Shown here in pieces: positions 11,852 to 23,960 of a stretch of DNA of 64,000 bases (the stretch's first letter is position 1; the number at the start of each line of letters is the position of its first letter). The notes under the pieces are model-generated. The model saw only the letters and a list, made by a program, of their open reading frames with translations, made no database searches and was not told the origin of the DNA. The DNA comes from Hsuehochloa calcarea (Eukaryota > Streptophyta > Magnoliopsida > Poales > Poaceae), in assembly GCA_036346395.1 (NCBI GenBank), contig CM070594.1, positions 58,947,519 to 59,011,518 of the forward strand, in the 5' to 3' direction. Position numbers and translations under genes: made by a program.

Positions 11852-14342
11852 GAGGGCGCGGTGGAGAAGTGGTAAACGGATGGAGCGGTGGTGCGATTGT
11901 TAATGGTACAATGGAGATTTGAGAAAGAAACGAATACAGGCATTGCATGTTGAGAGGTGTTGGTGTCATCTTTCTTGAACATTTTTATGTGTTTGATATT
12001 TGCATGCATGGGGTCTCTTCTTGTGCATTCATTAAATTCTTGGGGCAATTAGTTATATTTGTAAATTATGTAGTTATTTAGTGACACATTATGAATTTTC
12101 TCTAATTTCTTTGTTACTCCGTAGGGTGTTTTTTAAGCTTTGGGATCGATTCTTTATCTTATCACGACGACAGGGAATGCTTATTTCTTTAAACCACTAG
12201 TAGGGTGTCCGTGCGTTGTAACGGATCTTAAATATACAATACCATAAGTGTTTATTTATGTACATATTGAGGCCAGTTATGTTAAGACCGAATGATATAC
12301 CATTGTAATTTGGAAATATGAATGGTTGCTCTCAACCTTAATTTGTTTCTCAAACTACCTTTACCGCTCCGCACTCTAGCCCTATCAAAAGGAGAGAAAA
12401 ATTTCTACTTTTACTACTCAATCTTTTCTTTGCATTATGTGTACCATAGATAGTTAACATCCACAAATTTATCAGATTACAGAAAGATCTTCGATGATAA
12501 TTTTGCTCAAATTTATGCAAAGGCCACTTGTACCTCTCTCAGCATTGATTACATGTCCCCTTTGCCTCCCCACCTGGGCTTGTAGGGTGCCTATGCGTTG
12601 CGACGGAATCCATGCGTTTGTCTCTTGTATAGGGTGATCTTTGCATATTTACCTACACCTGTAACATGTTTATATCAGCCTTTGGCCTTTTCGAATAGAT
12701 CAAGGGTTCAAGACAATATTTACCTCATTCAACTCTCTTGATATTGTTGTTTTTAACTGCACCCTCATCATCTCCTCCTACAAACATGAGAAACAAAAGA
12801 TTGAAGAGAATGCATCCTAGAACTACATCAGAAAATTGTATCACAGTGGTTACATATATCACAAACCTCAGCAATTTTAAAAGCGCGTTCGGTCTTCTGG
12901 ATCCTACGCTTTTGCTCATCGCTTGTTTTTTGGACCTATTAAAACTTTGAAAACAACATAAAATCAAGGACAGTATTGGTCCAATGATAAAAGTGGTACA
13001 TTTTTTCTTTTTTGTATTCAAGGGATCTACCCCTATTTCCAGTTTTCCACAGAAAGTTGGAAACCTTTTACATGAGATGAGCATCATCTCATTTTTGGTT
13101 TCACAAATATATTGTAGTTCAACGGGGCAAGAGGCGCAACCCTCCCTAAGGTTTTAAAAAAGTGCTGATATATCATGAAGCCTATTATTACATAGGCACA
13201 GACATAACTCAGAATATCTGCATCCACAAACCAAGATCATCAGGAATATAGGATCCACTCGAGTTCATGCCAGGTGGAATTCATGGATTTTGTGTGATAT
13301 TTGCCCTTCGTTCTTGATCTAACACTTGAAATTTAACTCCAAGTGAGATTTTTTCTATTCGGAAACAAATGGTTGACATGAAACCCCACCACATGTGGTC
13401 ACCTGCTAGTTCTAGTGGGCTGGGTGCAGTTCTAGTGGATTAGCACCCAACCATAAGAACTTCAAAGTTATACATGTAATTTCCTATTCATATAAGAAGT
13501 CCAATATTAAATTGAGGCGATTTTTATAGCAACACTTTTCACAATAGACAAGGTAGCATATACAGTTCTCTTAAAAAACAAGGCAGGATACACAAACATT
13601 CATGTAAATTAAGAAATCATTCAGCATTGAGACAGCAGACATAGTTGATGAATATCAATGTAGTAGAAGCTATAAGATTGATCAAAACAAAGATACAGTC
13701 AAAACTTGAGACTATTTCTGTACGCTTAAGGTGATGTCCATAAGTAATTTGGAACCTAGCAGAAACTAGAATTTACAATTATACATTGATTAGAAGGCCT
13801 GAGTCTTTAATATTTTGGGTGCTACTAAATCAGCTCATCTCATCCTAATGGATTAGGTGGGCTGTAAAAATTTCTATGGTCTATTTGCAAGATGGAACTT
13901 AACCATCATGGCTGACTCGACATGACACAATAAAAGGATTTAATCACAATGCCTACACCTCCCTTTTGGGTTTTGATTCCTGAAATCATCCTGCCTTTCG
14001 CACCCCCATCCCATCACTAAACCCTGTAACAAGAAAAACCCGCAATACACCACCCCGTGACACATAAGCTCACAAATTGGTATACCGAGAGTCCGAGACT
14101 CAAAAACAAACACCATAGAATCCTCCAAAGGCGTATCCTGAAGCCCCACAACGTGCTAATCATACCTTAATTTGGACAATTCACGCGGATTTAGCAGCAT
14201 TATTAGCAGCGACCGAATCGGCAGGAAACAATCTAGCATTTAATAAGCTAATCGACATCAAGGACTCGGCACATAGAAGAGCTGGATGGAAAATCAAGGC
14301 ACGACAATATCGGTCAGGATCGTAGGGAGCGTGCGTGGGTAC
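11852..14342. other. Gene-free interval with old repeat relics
   Basis: No coding region is supported. Two similar short blocks, at about 12196-12225 (TAGGGTGTCCGTGCGTTG) and 12585-12610 (TAGGGTGCCTATGCGTTG), look like ends of a decayed grass transposon. The second exon of the ATP synthase g gene would be expected within or below this stretch on the minus strand. I looked for its codons by eye and did not find them. Confidence 0.5.
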
Positions 14343-14533
14343 CTGGCGAGGCGGGTGTAGAAGAGCTGCTTGGAGAGCTCCTGGCACTTCTCGATGGTGG
14401 GCGGGTCGACGACGTACTGCTTGTTCCTCTCCATGAGCGTCTTGTGGTACGCGCACCCGTGCTTGGCCGCGAACCTCGTCGCCTCGCACGCCTTGGACTG
14501 CAGCTGCGCCAGCTTCGACGCCAACGCCGCCAT
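14343..14533 (-). CDS. Mitochondrial ATP synthase subunit g, first coding exon only (partial)
   Basis: From the ATG at 14533, 63 codons plus two bases read as the N-terminal half of the plant F1Fo ATP synthase g subunit: MAALASKLAQLQSKACEATR, then the landmarks HKTLMERNKQYV, PPTIEKCQELSKQL and YTRLA. The frame then meets a good donor (CTCGCCAG/GTACCC) at 14343/14342, exactly where the family continues as (S)IPGRYE. A likely 5' UTR intron lies between about 14538 and 14653, with donor AAAAAG/GTAAAC. Subunit g is a small membrane-associated Fo subunit that helps complex V dimerise. The second coding exon (about 60 residues) is not found downstream, so this is either a truncated gene copy or a gene whose 3' exon has been displaced. 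Confidence 0.8.
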
Positions 14534-15338
14534 GGATCTGCCGCCGTTCACAGTTAAAACCGGAGCAATGCGGATGAGAAAATCAGAACAATATATCTGG
14601 GGAATGGGATGCCACAGAATCGAGAACTGGCTCGATGACTTGTTTGGTTTACCTTTTTCGCTCTGGTTGGGGGATTGGAGGAAGGAGGCGGAGAGATCCG
14701 AGAAGAGGGCACGCGCGGCTTGAGTTGGTTTGCAGCTGGGTCCTCGTTGGTTTGCAGAGGTTTTGTGGTTGTTCCGGTTCTTGGCTTGGAGGACTTGGGG
14801 CTGGTTATGCATACGACTGATAATTCTTTTTTAGAATCCATACGATTGATATTCGATAACGCTGCTTAAGACTTCCGGACTTCCGGTGGATAAAACTTGC
14901 AGCGTCAGGATTGGACTTCAAACATGTTTGGGCTGGTGTCGTTTGACACATTAGCTTAGCACTCATCTGATCTGTGGTGAAATCTCCATCAGACAGCGTA
15001 GAAAACCAGCATATGTAGAGAGCCCCGGAAGTTCCAGGAGCCCAAAATCCAATGATGAGAAAAAGTGAAGCGCTCGATTGCACTGGGGGGTAATTCATAG
15101 ACAACGAAGTCAACAATGTGATTACAATGTAAAGCAAAAACCAGTTCCAGCACTGGTATGTCCATTACTCTGGAACCAACATCAGGTACACGAGTCCCAT
15201 GCTCATCAGCACAACCTGGTCGTACATCCTTCCAGGCACAACAATAAGTTTGCAAATTCGAGGCACAAGGCGGCCCTTATTTCAGATGATGAGTAGGTAA
15301 AATGCAAAGATATAAAACAAGCAAGAACAAGCAATTCT
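14534..15338. other. Intergenic: subunit g 5' region and NDUFS7 3' UTR
   Basis: The left part is the presumed leader and promoter of the subunit g exon; no TATA box is evident. From about 14980 to 15338 the sequence is the likely 3' UTR and downstream flank of NDUFS7 on the minus strand. No other gene is seen. Confidence 0.5.
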
Positions 15339-18300
15339 TCACTTGGTCCACCAGTGAAGGAAATCCTTGCGCCTGTTGATCTTCTTTTGGAGCTGGAGAA
15401 CACCGTACAGAAGAGCCTCGGCAGTTGGGGGGCATCCAGGGACGTAAATGTCCACAGGAACAATGCGGTCACACCCACGCACAACAGAGTAGGAGTAGTG
15501 GTAGTATCCACCACCATTGGCGCAGCTGCCCATCGAAATGACCCATCGAGGCTCAGGCATCTGGTCATAAACCCTGCCGAGAAGTTACGAATGTCAGGAG
15601 CATTAGAAACCTACGAGCTGGTAAGAAAGACTGAATGACCTTAAGGCAAATCATCTCCAAATAGCAACAGGTACAACCAGAAGTTGTTCACAATATCTCC
15701 TCAAGTACAAACACATTTTTCTAGGGAAAAAAGGCAAACAAGAATGGAGCATAGTAGAAGAAACCTAAAGCTTACAGCAGATAACTATAGAGAATTGCTC
15801 TCATAGCATTCCTTTTGAACCGTTTTGCAAACATACCGTATCTTTTTCGTGTTTGCTCTAGTACCACTGGGTGGTATGAAGCATCCCATCATTGCTCCGT
15901 CTAGCACTCCGTCACACTTCGCCATATTAGATCGACAGATTTCTCACCAACCGCCCAGATTGGATCACTCAACAACAGATCTCCTTCCTCCTTCCCCCAA
16001 CTCCTCCCTCTCTTCTTCAGTGAGTTTTTCTCAAAAAATGACTACACTAGGAGTTGTACTTGCCAGGGGTGTCTCTCCTCCATGCTTGCATGAAGTCAGT
16101 GTTACTCGCTGGAGTCTTGCAATTGGTGATAGCAAGATCCTTACTCTCATAGAGAGGATGACACTTGGAGATGGGGCAATTTTTTGTTACTATTTCTCAC
16201 GCAATGCCATACCAACCTGAGGGGTTGGGGATACATATTTATAGGCTGCCAACCAGCCAAGCATATGCTAATATGCTAGTCTAAGATGCTGTCCTATGAC
16301 AGTCAAGATGCTGTCCTAAGATGCTTGTCCTATGGATCAAGATCTTGTCTTAAGATGCTTGTCCTATGATGATCAAGATCTTTGTCCTATGACAGTCAAG
16401 ATGCTTGTCCTAAGATGCTGTCCTATGACAGTCAAGATGCTGTCCTTAAAGCTGCTGCTCAAGATCCATGTGCCCACCCCACAAAGACCACAGTACAGGG
16501 ACTTATTCATCAGTCAGAATGTCACCTCCAGATCTGAGCCCTGCAATGGTCTCCATCCCTATTTCCTCCGCCAGGCTCCACTAACTGTTGTTGCCAGCGT
16601 GCTTGCCAAGGCCGTCGTGAAGGGCAGAGCCAGAAGTCGGAGACGGAGGCCTCAAGCTCTGCACAGCATCCACGGATCTCAACCTCAACGTTAGCGGCCA
16701 CGTAGAGGTCAGATGGTGGGCAGAAGCGGGCGTCGAGGAGTGTCGGAGGTGGGACAACTGAAGGTGAGAAGGGACAGGAGGCGATGAAAGCACTCCATTC
16801 CGAGTAGCTCGAAGAAGCGGTGGACGCATGAGGAAGGGGAACAATCATACGTGGATTTTGAGGCTTGGGCGCCGTAGAAGACGGTGGGAAGGGACGATGT
16901 CCTCAGAGAAGGGGAAAGAACATAGAAGAAGGTGGGAAGGGAAAAACTAACGGAGGGCTAGACGGAGCAATGACGGAGACCTATCCAGTGCTATTAGAGT
17001 AAGCCGAAATTTTTCGGTGGTAGGTGTGCCAACGCGTTCAAAAGGAGTTCTATGAGAGCAATTTTCTGATTTTCTCATAACTATAATCCAGACTTAGTCC
17101 TTGAGGAGACTCCAAACAATGCACTGATTTCCATGTAAACCAGGACATTCACAAATCAACAAACATTCTTATTGTATTTGAAGTATATGAAAACAGCAGA
17201 TCAGCCACACCTCACCCAAAGTGATCAAGACATTCACAAATCAAAACGTAACTCTTATTGGAATGCAAGCTATCAAAAGAGCAAATCAACCACACCTCAC
17301 CCTGATCAGAATCAAATTCCTTTTTGTGTTTCAGTCTCTTGGATAAACAAATCCATGCATATGCAAAGCAGACAGCGCATGTATTCTCGTTCCTTCTACC
17401 ATGATATGGAAATACAGCACAGTAAGAGCCTAAGACCTAGCCATGGAGTTGCCCCTATCTAAACATGAAAAGATCAATTTATCTTCTCAAATCTCTTCAA
17501 AGTCATACAGGGCATATACTAAAATTGTGGTGTTTTTCATGGGTTTCTAGTTTGATTGTTCCGCAATCCTAATGGACACGCTTTCAATCATGTTAATATT
17601 TAGCACTATGGACACGTGAATGTATAGGGCATTTCTATGTTTCAACCTCTGTCCTCTGCAATGGTCCCTTTGTCCTAACCAGACATTCCAAAGATGTTTC
17701 AACCTCCATTAATCCTAACAGATATTCCAAATATCAGTTCTAGTGTTGAATTTGTGGCAGGTTATCAAATCAAATACAAGGATGGGGGAATAGGGCCTTT
17801 CTAAACTACATCACATTAGAGGTCGGTGTCGCTGGGAAGACCCTACAAACAGCGAATCGAACCCAAAACCTCTTTCTACCGAGTCCCATCGCTTCCTCCC
17901 CAGATCCTTTCCGAGATCTAAGAACACGCAACACAAACTCCCAAATCGGAGACACGGATGCGAAATCTGAGCAGTAGAGAGAGAAGGAAGGTTGGTACTG
18001 ACTTGCGGAGGGCGGGCGCCATCTTGTTGCAGAGCGTGCCGGCGACGATCATGCAGTCGGACTGGCGCGGGGAGGGGCGGAAGATGACGCCGAAACGATC
18101 GAAGTCGTAGCGGGAGGCGCCGGCGTGCATCATCTCGACGGCGCAGCAGGCCAACCCGAACGTCATCGGCCAGATCGACCCCCGGCGAGCCCAGTTCATG
18201 AGGTCGTCCACCTTGGAGATCACGAACTCCGCCGCCTTCGACGCCGGCGCGGGCGGCGGTGCGCCCCCGTACGGCGCCGGGGAGGGCCCCGCGGCGGCCG

Positions 18301-18367
18301 CCGAGGCGGAGTACGCCCGCGGGGCGGAGAGCAGAGCCAGCCGCGCCGTGCGAGGGAGCAGCGCCAT
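15339..18367 (-). CDS. NDUFS7: NADH dehydrogenase [ubiquinone] iron-sulfur protein 7, mitochondrial (complex I PSST / 20 kDa subunit)
   Basis: Two exons, complement(18003-18367) and complement(15339-15573), join in frame (AA/G split Lys codon, GT-AG) to encode 199 residues, the normal plant length. Residues 1 to about 40 are an Ala/Arg/Ser-rich mitochondrial presequence. The catalytic core begins AAEFVISKVDDLMNWAR. The ligands of iron-sulfur cluster N2 are visible: the tandem C74-C75 (GLACCAVEMM), C139 (GSCANGG) and C169 (VPGCPPT). The C terminus is RRKDFLHWWTK. The protein passes electrons from N2 to ubiquinone in the matrix arm of complex I. The start at 18367 is chosen because upstream Met codons would precede the presequence. 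The 2.4-kb intron contains a MULE at 15790-17076. The promoter has a telo-box and several site II motifs. Confidence 0.95.
15790..17076. mobile_element. Non-autonomous Mutator-like element (MULE) in the NDUFS7 intron
   Basis: Both ends carry long imperfect terminal inverted repeats of about 110-120 bp, starting GAGAATTGCTCTCATAG on the left and, after an extra 10 bp, ATTGCTCTCATAG on the inverted right end. Further matches include CATTGCTCCGTCTAGC. A perfect 9-bp target-site duplication, ATAACTATA, flanks it at 15781-15789 and 17077-17085. Length, long TIRs and a 9-bp TSD fit a MULE. There is no transposase. The interior has tandem repeats and a GC-rich block at about 16500-16850 that might be captured gene sequence, but I do not recognise a source gene. 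Confidence 0.9.
16280..16450. repeat. Short tandem repeats inside the intronic MULE
   Basis: Variants of two words, AAGATGCTTGTCCTA and TGACAGTCAAGATGCTGTCC, alternate about eight times with single-base and short-indel differences. They lie wholly within the MULE. Confidence 0.85.
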
Positions 18368-18387
18368 GGTCGTGTTGCCGCTCGCTA

Positions 18388-18395
18388 GGGTTTCC
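18388..18395 (-). promoter_or_regulatory. Telo-box (AAACCCTA) in the NDUFS7 leader
   Basis: The minus strand reads AAACCCTAG about 20 bp before the start codon. Telo-boxes are known in promoters or leaders of plant translation and respiratory genes and often occur together with site II motifs, as here. Confidence 0.55.
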
Positions 18396-18559
18396 GCACC
18401 TTGTGGAGGGGGAGGTGGAAGCGTAGGCGATTGCGGGATGGCTTCTCCGAGCTCTCTCTCGGCACTCGGAAGTCGGAAGCGGCTCGTGGCCCGTCGTGGG
18501 GGAGGTCGGGGTGCGTGCCGGGCGCACGCCTGGAGTGTGGATCGCCCAAGCCAATGAAT

Positions 18560-18680
18560 GGCCCAAACTTGTGGGCCGCAGTTGTGTGTTTCTGTCCTTC
18601 TGTACAACGGTTGAGGCCCAGCACTAACTGCTTGGGCTGATTCACAAATGGGCCCAAAATTTGTTAAGGAAAAGGCCCAG
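18560..18680. promoter_or_regulatory. Cluster of site II (TGGGCC/T) motifs upstream of NDUFS7
   Basis: TGGGCC or TGGGCT occurs, in either orientation, at 18560-18565, 18572-18577, 18615-18620, 18633-18638, 18649-18656 (a palindromic pair) and 18674-18679. The cluster lies about 190-310 bp upstream of the NDUFS7 start codon. Site II elements are bound by TCP factors and are a recognised feature of nuclear genes for the plant respiratory chain, which matches the gene product. Confidence 0.75.
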
Positions 18681-19053
18681 TCGTTAATAGGCTTGTACAA
18701 AGGAAGAGGCTTGTAGGGCTCGAATTTTTATAACTAAATAAACCATTTTTAATTGTTTTGTAAAAATAACACACTCTTTATTTTTTATAGAAATAACTAT
18801 AAGCCGCTGGCACACCAGGCGACTAGGCCTTATTGCACAGTGGTCCAGCGATTGGAGCCCAGCCGACCCACACTCGTGGGCTCGTCGCACGATTGAGGCT
18901 TGTCAACACTCAGTCGCGCCACACTCGCACGACTGGTAGCCCAGTCGTGTCACCCTCGCACGACTGGAAGCCGCCTAACACCAGTCGATCCACGTTGTCG
19001 CGACTGAGGGTCGATATAGTCGAGTGGTTCCAAACTGTATCCACTCACACAAC

Positions 19054-19409
19054 TGAATGATCTAGACCTGTCATTATAAGTTAATGGAGTGTTTTGGTGA
19101 TTAATGATAAATATAATTGTGAGACTAACAATTCTATTGCTATATCTAGTGTGTAGTCTCATTTGAATATAATAGTGAAATTCAACGAGGTATGCATTCG
19201 ACTTACACTCTCATATAATGTTGCGATCCAAAATATAGGTTGAACTCCACCATAAGTATAATTTGGATATGTGCATATATTTCTATTTACATATTTGTGT
19301 ATGCACATATTTAGGGGGAGCTCATTCTATATTTTATGGTTTCATTAGTATTGATCTATATTTTGTTTTTCACATATATTTGGGATCTTTACTTTGAAGC
19401 ATATCCATT
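19054..19409 (+). repeat. Truncated 5' LTR of the 19-25 kb element
   Basis: It aligns closely with the first about 360 bp of the LTR at 20749 onward and stops abruptly. The boundary marks an internal deletion. Confidence 0.85.
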
Positions 19410-20748
19410 TTTATAATTATATTTTAAAAGGATAATAATATGGAAGATGAACATTTGTGTGTCAAAGGAGAAAGAAGATTTTTCAATAGGAACCTTTTAG
19501 TAAGGGGGAGTTTTTCTATGTGAAAAACTTATTAATTATTTTTTTAGCTTAATTAAAAAATTGGGTAAAGTATTAATATTGGAAAAACTATTTTACCTAT
19601 TTGCCCAAAATGGTTAATGGATCTTGTGAATGAATGTGTTTCATTCTTATTTGCTTCATTTGGTATTCTTGAAGTGGTATTGTCTATCTTATGCAAGATT
19701 ATCTATTTGAACAAGTTTTCTTTTTAAAAAAGAAAAAATTACAAGTGGTATTCTTTTAAACAAACCTTCTAGTCAAAATGATTTTACAAGTGTTCTTGTT
19801 TTTTAAAGGCTAGAGTTTTGTGAAAAATCAAAATTGTTTTTACAAGTGGCATCTTGTTTTAAAGGTTAAAATATTTATGAAAAATCAAAAGTTTTCAAGT
19901 GGTATTTCAATTGTTTTCCAATGCTTTTGATTACATTTCATTTTGGAAAACAAAAATAATATTGGCCTCATTCCAAGTTGCTTTACTCTTCTTGGCCATA
20001 CAAAGGGAGCTTGTAATCTTTTTGGTTTTGCTCAAATATATTGAAAATATATCTTTTGAGCTCAACATGATTTCAAATGCATATATCCCTTTGTACTTCC
20101 CTTTAGAAAAAGAGCTTGATATCTCCATGCAAGTGTTTGTTGGAGATATCTCAAAATGGAGAGTATTTGAATTTGTTTCGAATATCGTTTCAAGTAGTTC
20201 TTAATCTAATTGGTTGAAAAAGGGGAGAATGTGCTATGATCAATAGGTTTGTGACCTATTTTGTTTCTCCTTACATTCTTGAGAACAATATCTCCATTGG
20301 TCATAAGTATAATTTTCATATTCTTTGTGACCAAGCTCCTCAATTTGAAAAAGTTCTATCTTCGACCTTACTTTATTTTTGATGATTTGTGTCAAAAGAA
20401 GATAATATTTCAAATATTAAATAAAATGATTTCAATTGCCAAGTTCTTTGATTTGCAAAACTTATTTCTTGGTTTTAGATTTGTTTTGGACTTTTTGGTG
20501 TTTAATGCTAAAAGGGGGAGAATTTTTATGTTATCAATATATATCCCCTCATTTAGATGATTGATATATTCTCCTTTGTCATTTGATTTATTTGATTAAT
20601 GCCAAAAGGGAGAGAATATTTATGGTTTAAATTTCACCTCATGACATGCACAGACATAGTTCATTAGCTTAAATTCTTATGTTATGTCTATTTATATCCA
20701 AATGTTATTATTGATAAATGATTTGTCATCAATCACCAAAAGGGAGAT
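19410..20748 (+). other. Residual internal 3' region with several polypurine tracts
   Basis: It is AT-rich and has no credible coding frame. Polypurine tracts of the type AAAAGGGGGAGAAT occur at about 20217-20230, 20511-20525, 20601-20617 and, adjoining the LTR, 20736-20748. Repeated tracts before the 3' LTR are a known trait of SIRE-like elements. Confidence 0.7.
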
Positions 20749-21499
20749 TGAAGGATCTAAACCCGCCATTATGAGTTAATAGAGTGTTTTGGTGATTAAT
20801 GACAAATCTAATTGTGAGACTAACAATTATATTGTTATATCTAGTGTGTAGTCTCATTTGGATATAAAGGTGAAATTCAACGAGGAATGCATTCGACTTA
20901 CACTCTCATGTAATGTTGCATTCCTCGGATCCAAAATATAGGTTGAACTCCGCCATAAGTATAACTTGAATATGTGCATATATTTCTATTTACACATTTG
21001 TGTATGCACACATTTAGGGGGGGTTCATTCTATATTTTATAGTTTCATTAGTATTGATCCATATTCTATTTTTCACATATATTTGGGATCTTTACTTTGA
21101 AGCATATCCGTTTGAGTATACAAAACTTGTGTAGTTTTTGTATACTTATGTTTTGAGTATATAGAACTTGTGTAGTTCTTGTATACTCATGTGTTGAGTA
21201 TATAAAACTTGTGTAGTTCGCGTATACTCATGTTTTGAGTGTGTAGAACTTGTGTAGTTCTCGCATACTCATGTTTGAATGTATATAACTTGTGTAGCTA
21301 ATATATACTTATATTCTGTAACATTATCTAAATTCAATTTATGTGCAATTGAAATGGTTATCATCAATTACCAAAGAGAGAAAGATTGAAGTATCTTGTC
21401 CCACCATTATGAGTTAATGGTATGATGTGGTAATTAATGATAATCATATTGTGGAACTAACATTTTCCATGAGCTGGATGTATAGGTTATGTTCCAGGG

Positions 21500-21860
21500 T
21501 GATGAAGACTTGGGATGATCATCAGTTGATCATCAAGTCAAGATTCAAGTAAAAGATGCATCATGTGTTGATGAATATGAAGAGCTTGAAGAAAAAGAAA
21601 ATCATCGTGTGTCGATGATGTTCAAAGAGAAGACACATCATGTGTTGATGGAGGTCTAATGAAGGATGCATCATGAGTTGATGCATATTAAGACTTGGAG
21701 TAAAGGATGCATCATGTGTTGATGCACATCAAGTCAAGAGAAGACCCATCATGTGTTGATGGAGGTTGAGTGAAGAATGCATCATGAGTTGATGCACATT
21801 CAAGAGAAGAACTTAAAGAAAAAGGAGATCATCATGTGTTGGTGATTATCAAGTCAAGTA
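21500..21860 (+). repeat. Short inverted and tandem motifs ATCATG(A/T)GTTGATG in the LTR
   Basis: About ten copies of ATCATG[A/T]GTTGATG, usually preceded by GATGC, alternate with AAGTCAAGA and similar spacers. The same motif family, inverted, fills 46020-46330 and 54100-54410 in the other LTRs. Confidence 0.8.
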
Positions 21861-22504
21861 CCCGGATTTGAAGCGTTGATGTGCTTCATCAAGCTTCAAG
21901 AAGATGCAAGGCAAAGGTATGACTAGCTAGGGCTAAGGATGTGTTCCTAATCTTTTACCGGTCTTGGTGTTTGGTTAAAAAACCGGATTGCTATTATAGG
22001 TTGATGTACTATTAAGAGAGGTCTTGACTAGTAGCATGAGTTAGTCATGTGTTAATAGCTCATTGTGTTTGCTCTAGCTCATTTATGCATGGAGCTATTA
22101 TTTGCGAATGTGTTTTGCAAATGATTGATGCTCATGCATTTAATCTATGTAGGATGGGACTATAATTTGTAAATATGTTTTGAAAATGGTTTAAGTCCAT
22201 GCACCTTAGCCTTGTGGCATGATACTGTTATTTGCGAATGTGTTTTGCAAATAGTTGATGCTCATGTTTGATTTATTGTAGCATGTGACTTAAGTTTGTG
22301 TTGGACCGAAAAGGCGACTAGAGGGGGTGAATAGGAGCACGCTCACTTTTTCACAAATTATGAATTCACCACAATTTCACTCCAATAGCTATGAGGAAGC
22401 TATGAAGATCAATATACCAGTACAGCGGAAGACTAGTATTGAATTCAATTTAATCCCCTAAGCAATATGACACAAACATCAAAGATCAAAGCAATACAAT
22501 GTCT

Positions 22505-22635
22505 TGGCGGTCGACCTACGGCACGAGCAGTCGGACCGATTTCTGGCGGTCGGACATTGTTATACCGCGGTCGGACCATCGCCAAATCGGTCGAACCGGT
22601 GATGATGGGCGATCGGACCGGCGAGCTCGAACCGA
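22505..22635. repeat. CGG-TCGGA-CCG-type palindrome block (nested LTR, first array)
   Basis: Several exact or one-mismatch copies of CGGTCGGACCG and half copies are spaced by 10-30 bp. Confidence 0.75.
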
Positions 22636-23649
22636 CCAAGCAAGAAAAACATACCGATGACGAAGTTGCAATTAGGTCTAACTTTTGATTCTCAACTCCA
22701 AACTTCACGAAACTTTGCACACACCCTCTCTATGCTATTGAGGACCTATTCCAATCGAATATTATGATAATTCTTGGATATATCCTGAACAGTTGTCAAT
22801 TGAGTAACAGAGGGTCTAAAACCGGGCAAGAACGAAAACTTGATCCTAATGCTTGTTCGTGAGTGATTGATGATCAAGACGTATCACAGCAAGCTAATTC
22901 ACGTGAAAGAATCAATCAAAAACTCGTGGATCAAAGAAAGCCCTAAAATCACGAAATTGAAAGCAAGAACGAAAAGAGACTTATCTCAAGCAAACCTTGC
23001 CTAGATTAAATTCATGAGTGATGCTGGATTACACCCACTCCATCAAGGAACAGTGGTCAATCTAAGATCACAAAAATCACCTCAAACCATCAAGAGCCCT
23101 AGCCTCCACCTCAACTCCCCCTAAGCCAATTAGGGTTTTGAAACATAAAAGAGGCGAGAGAGACGTGGTGCAGCCACCACCTCCTCTTATTTATAGTGGA
23201 GGCCTAGAACTCCTAAGGTTTGACTCTATTGGGCTCCCGTTAAGGTCCACTAACAAACGGGTCACACACGCACGCTTCGCAAAGCGCCGTCTTTAACCTT
23301 TTGACCTAAACAGCTTCACCTAGCGCCATCTTGCGCCTCAGATTTGCTAATAGGTCACCCTTGTCCATCTTGCGTCACGCTTGAGTCATTGACCTCACCC
23401 GGCATCGTCGATCGTTCTGGACGTCAACTCTCCAAGTCTAGTCCCGATCATCCTCGCCGTTGACCGCCGTTGACCACCAAGCAACCTGCACAACCATAGA
23501 CAAGCAAACACGAATTCGGAAACAAGTTCTTCACAACTTGACCCATGTTAGTCAAAACATGCATCATGCAATACATACGCCATGATACCAATGAACTTGA
23601 CCTAACAAAACAACATCACCACGAAGTTGGCTGACGTTCATAAGTGGAA

Positions 23650-23960
23650 ATCGGTCCGACTGCTCACTGTGAGCCGGTCAGACTGCCCTCTGGCCGGTCG
23701 GACCGCTCCCTGTGAGCCGGTCGGACCGCCACCAGGGACTTAGCCGAATTTCAAGCCCTGAAATTCCGAAACCTTCTGGAAATTTAAAATGAATAAACTT
23801 TTGCTTGGGAACTCTAAAATTATGAGACCAAGTGCATTGGGATCCCCTCACTTGCCTACACCCTCTATTTTTGGCCCAGCTCGTTCTAACCATTCTTGGT
23901 CACCGCCGGTCGACCTCCGCACATGGCCGGTCCGACCGATTTGGGACCGGTCGGACCGCC
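23650..23960. repeat. CGG-TC-x-GA-CCG palindrome array (nested LTR, second array)
   Basis: Exact 11-bp palindromes include 23718-23728. Others read CGGTCCGACCG or CGGTCAGACTG. The spacing is irregular (15-35 bp). Confidence 0.85.

Noticed and set aside
14181..14489. A 102-codon minus-strand frame over the subunit g exon
   Set aside because: It is a frame-shifted shadow of the real exon and continues into intron sequence.
17811..18700. Longer minus-strand frames extending NDUFS7 upstream (start near 18700) or reading through its intron
   Set aside because: The 5' extension covers the site II promoter region and the 3' extension runs past the splice donor. The family N terminus and length fit the start at 18367 and two exons.
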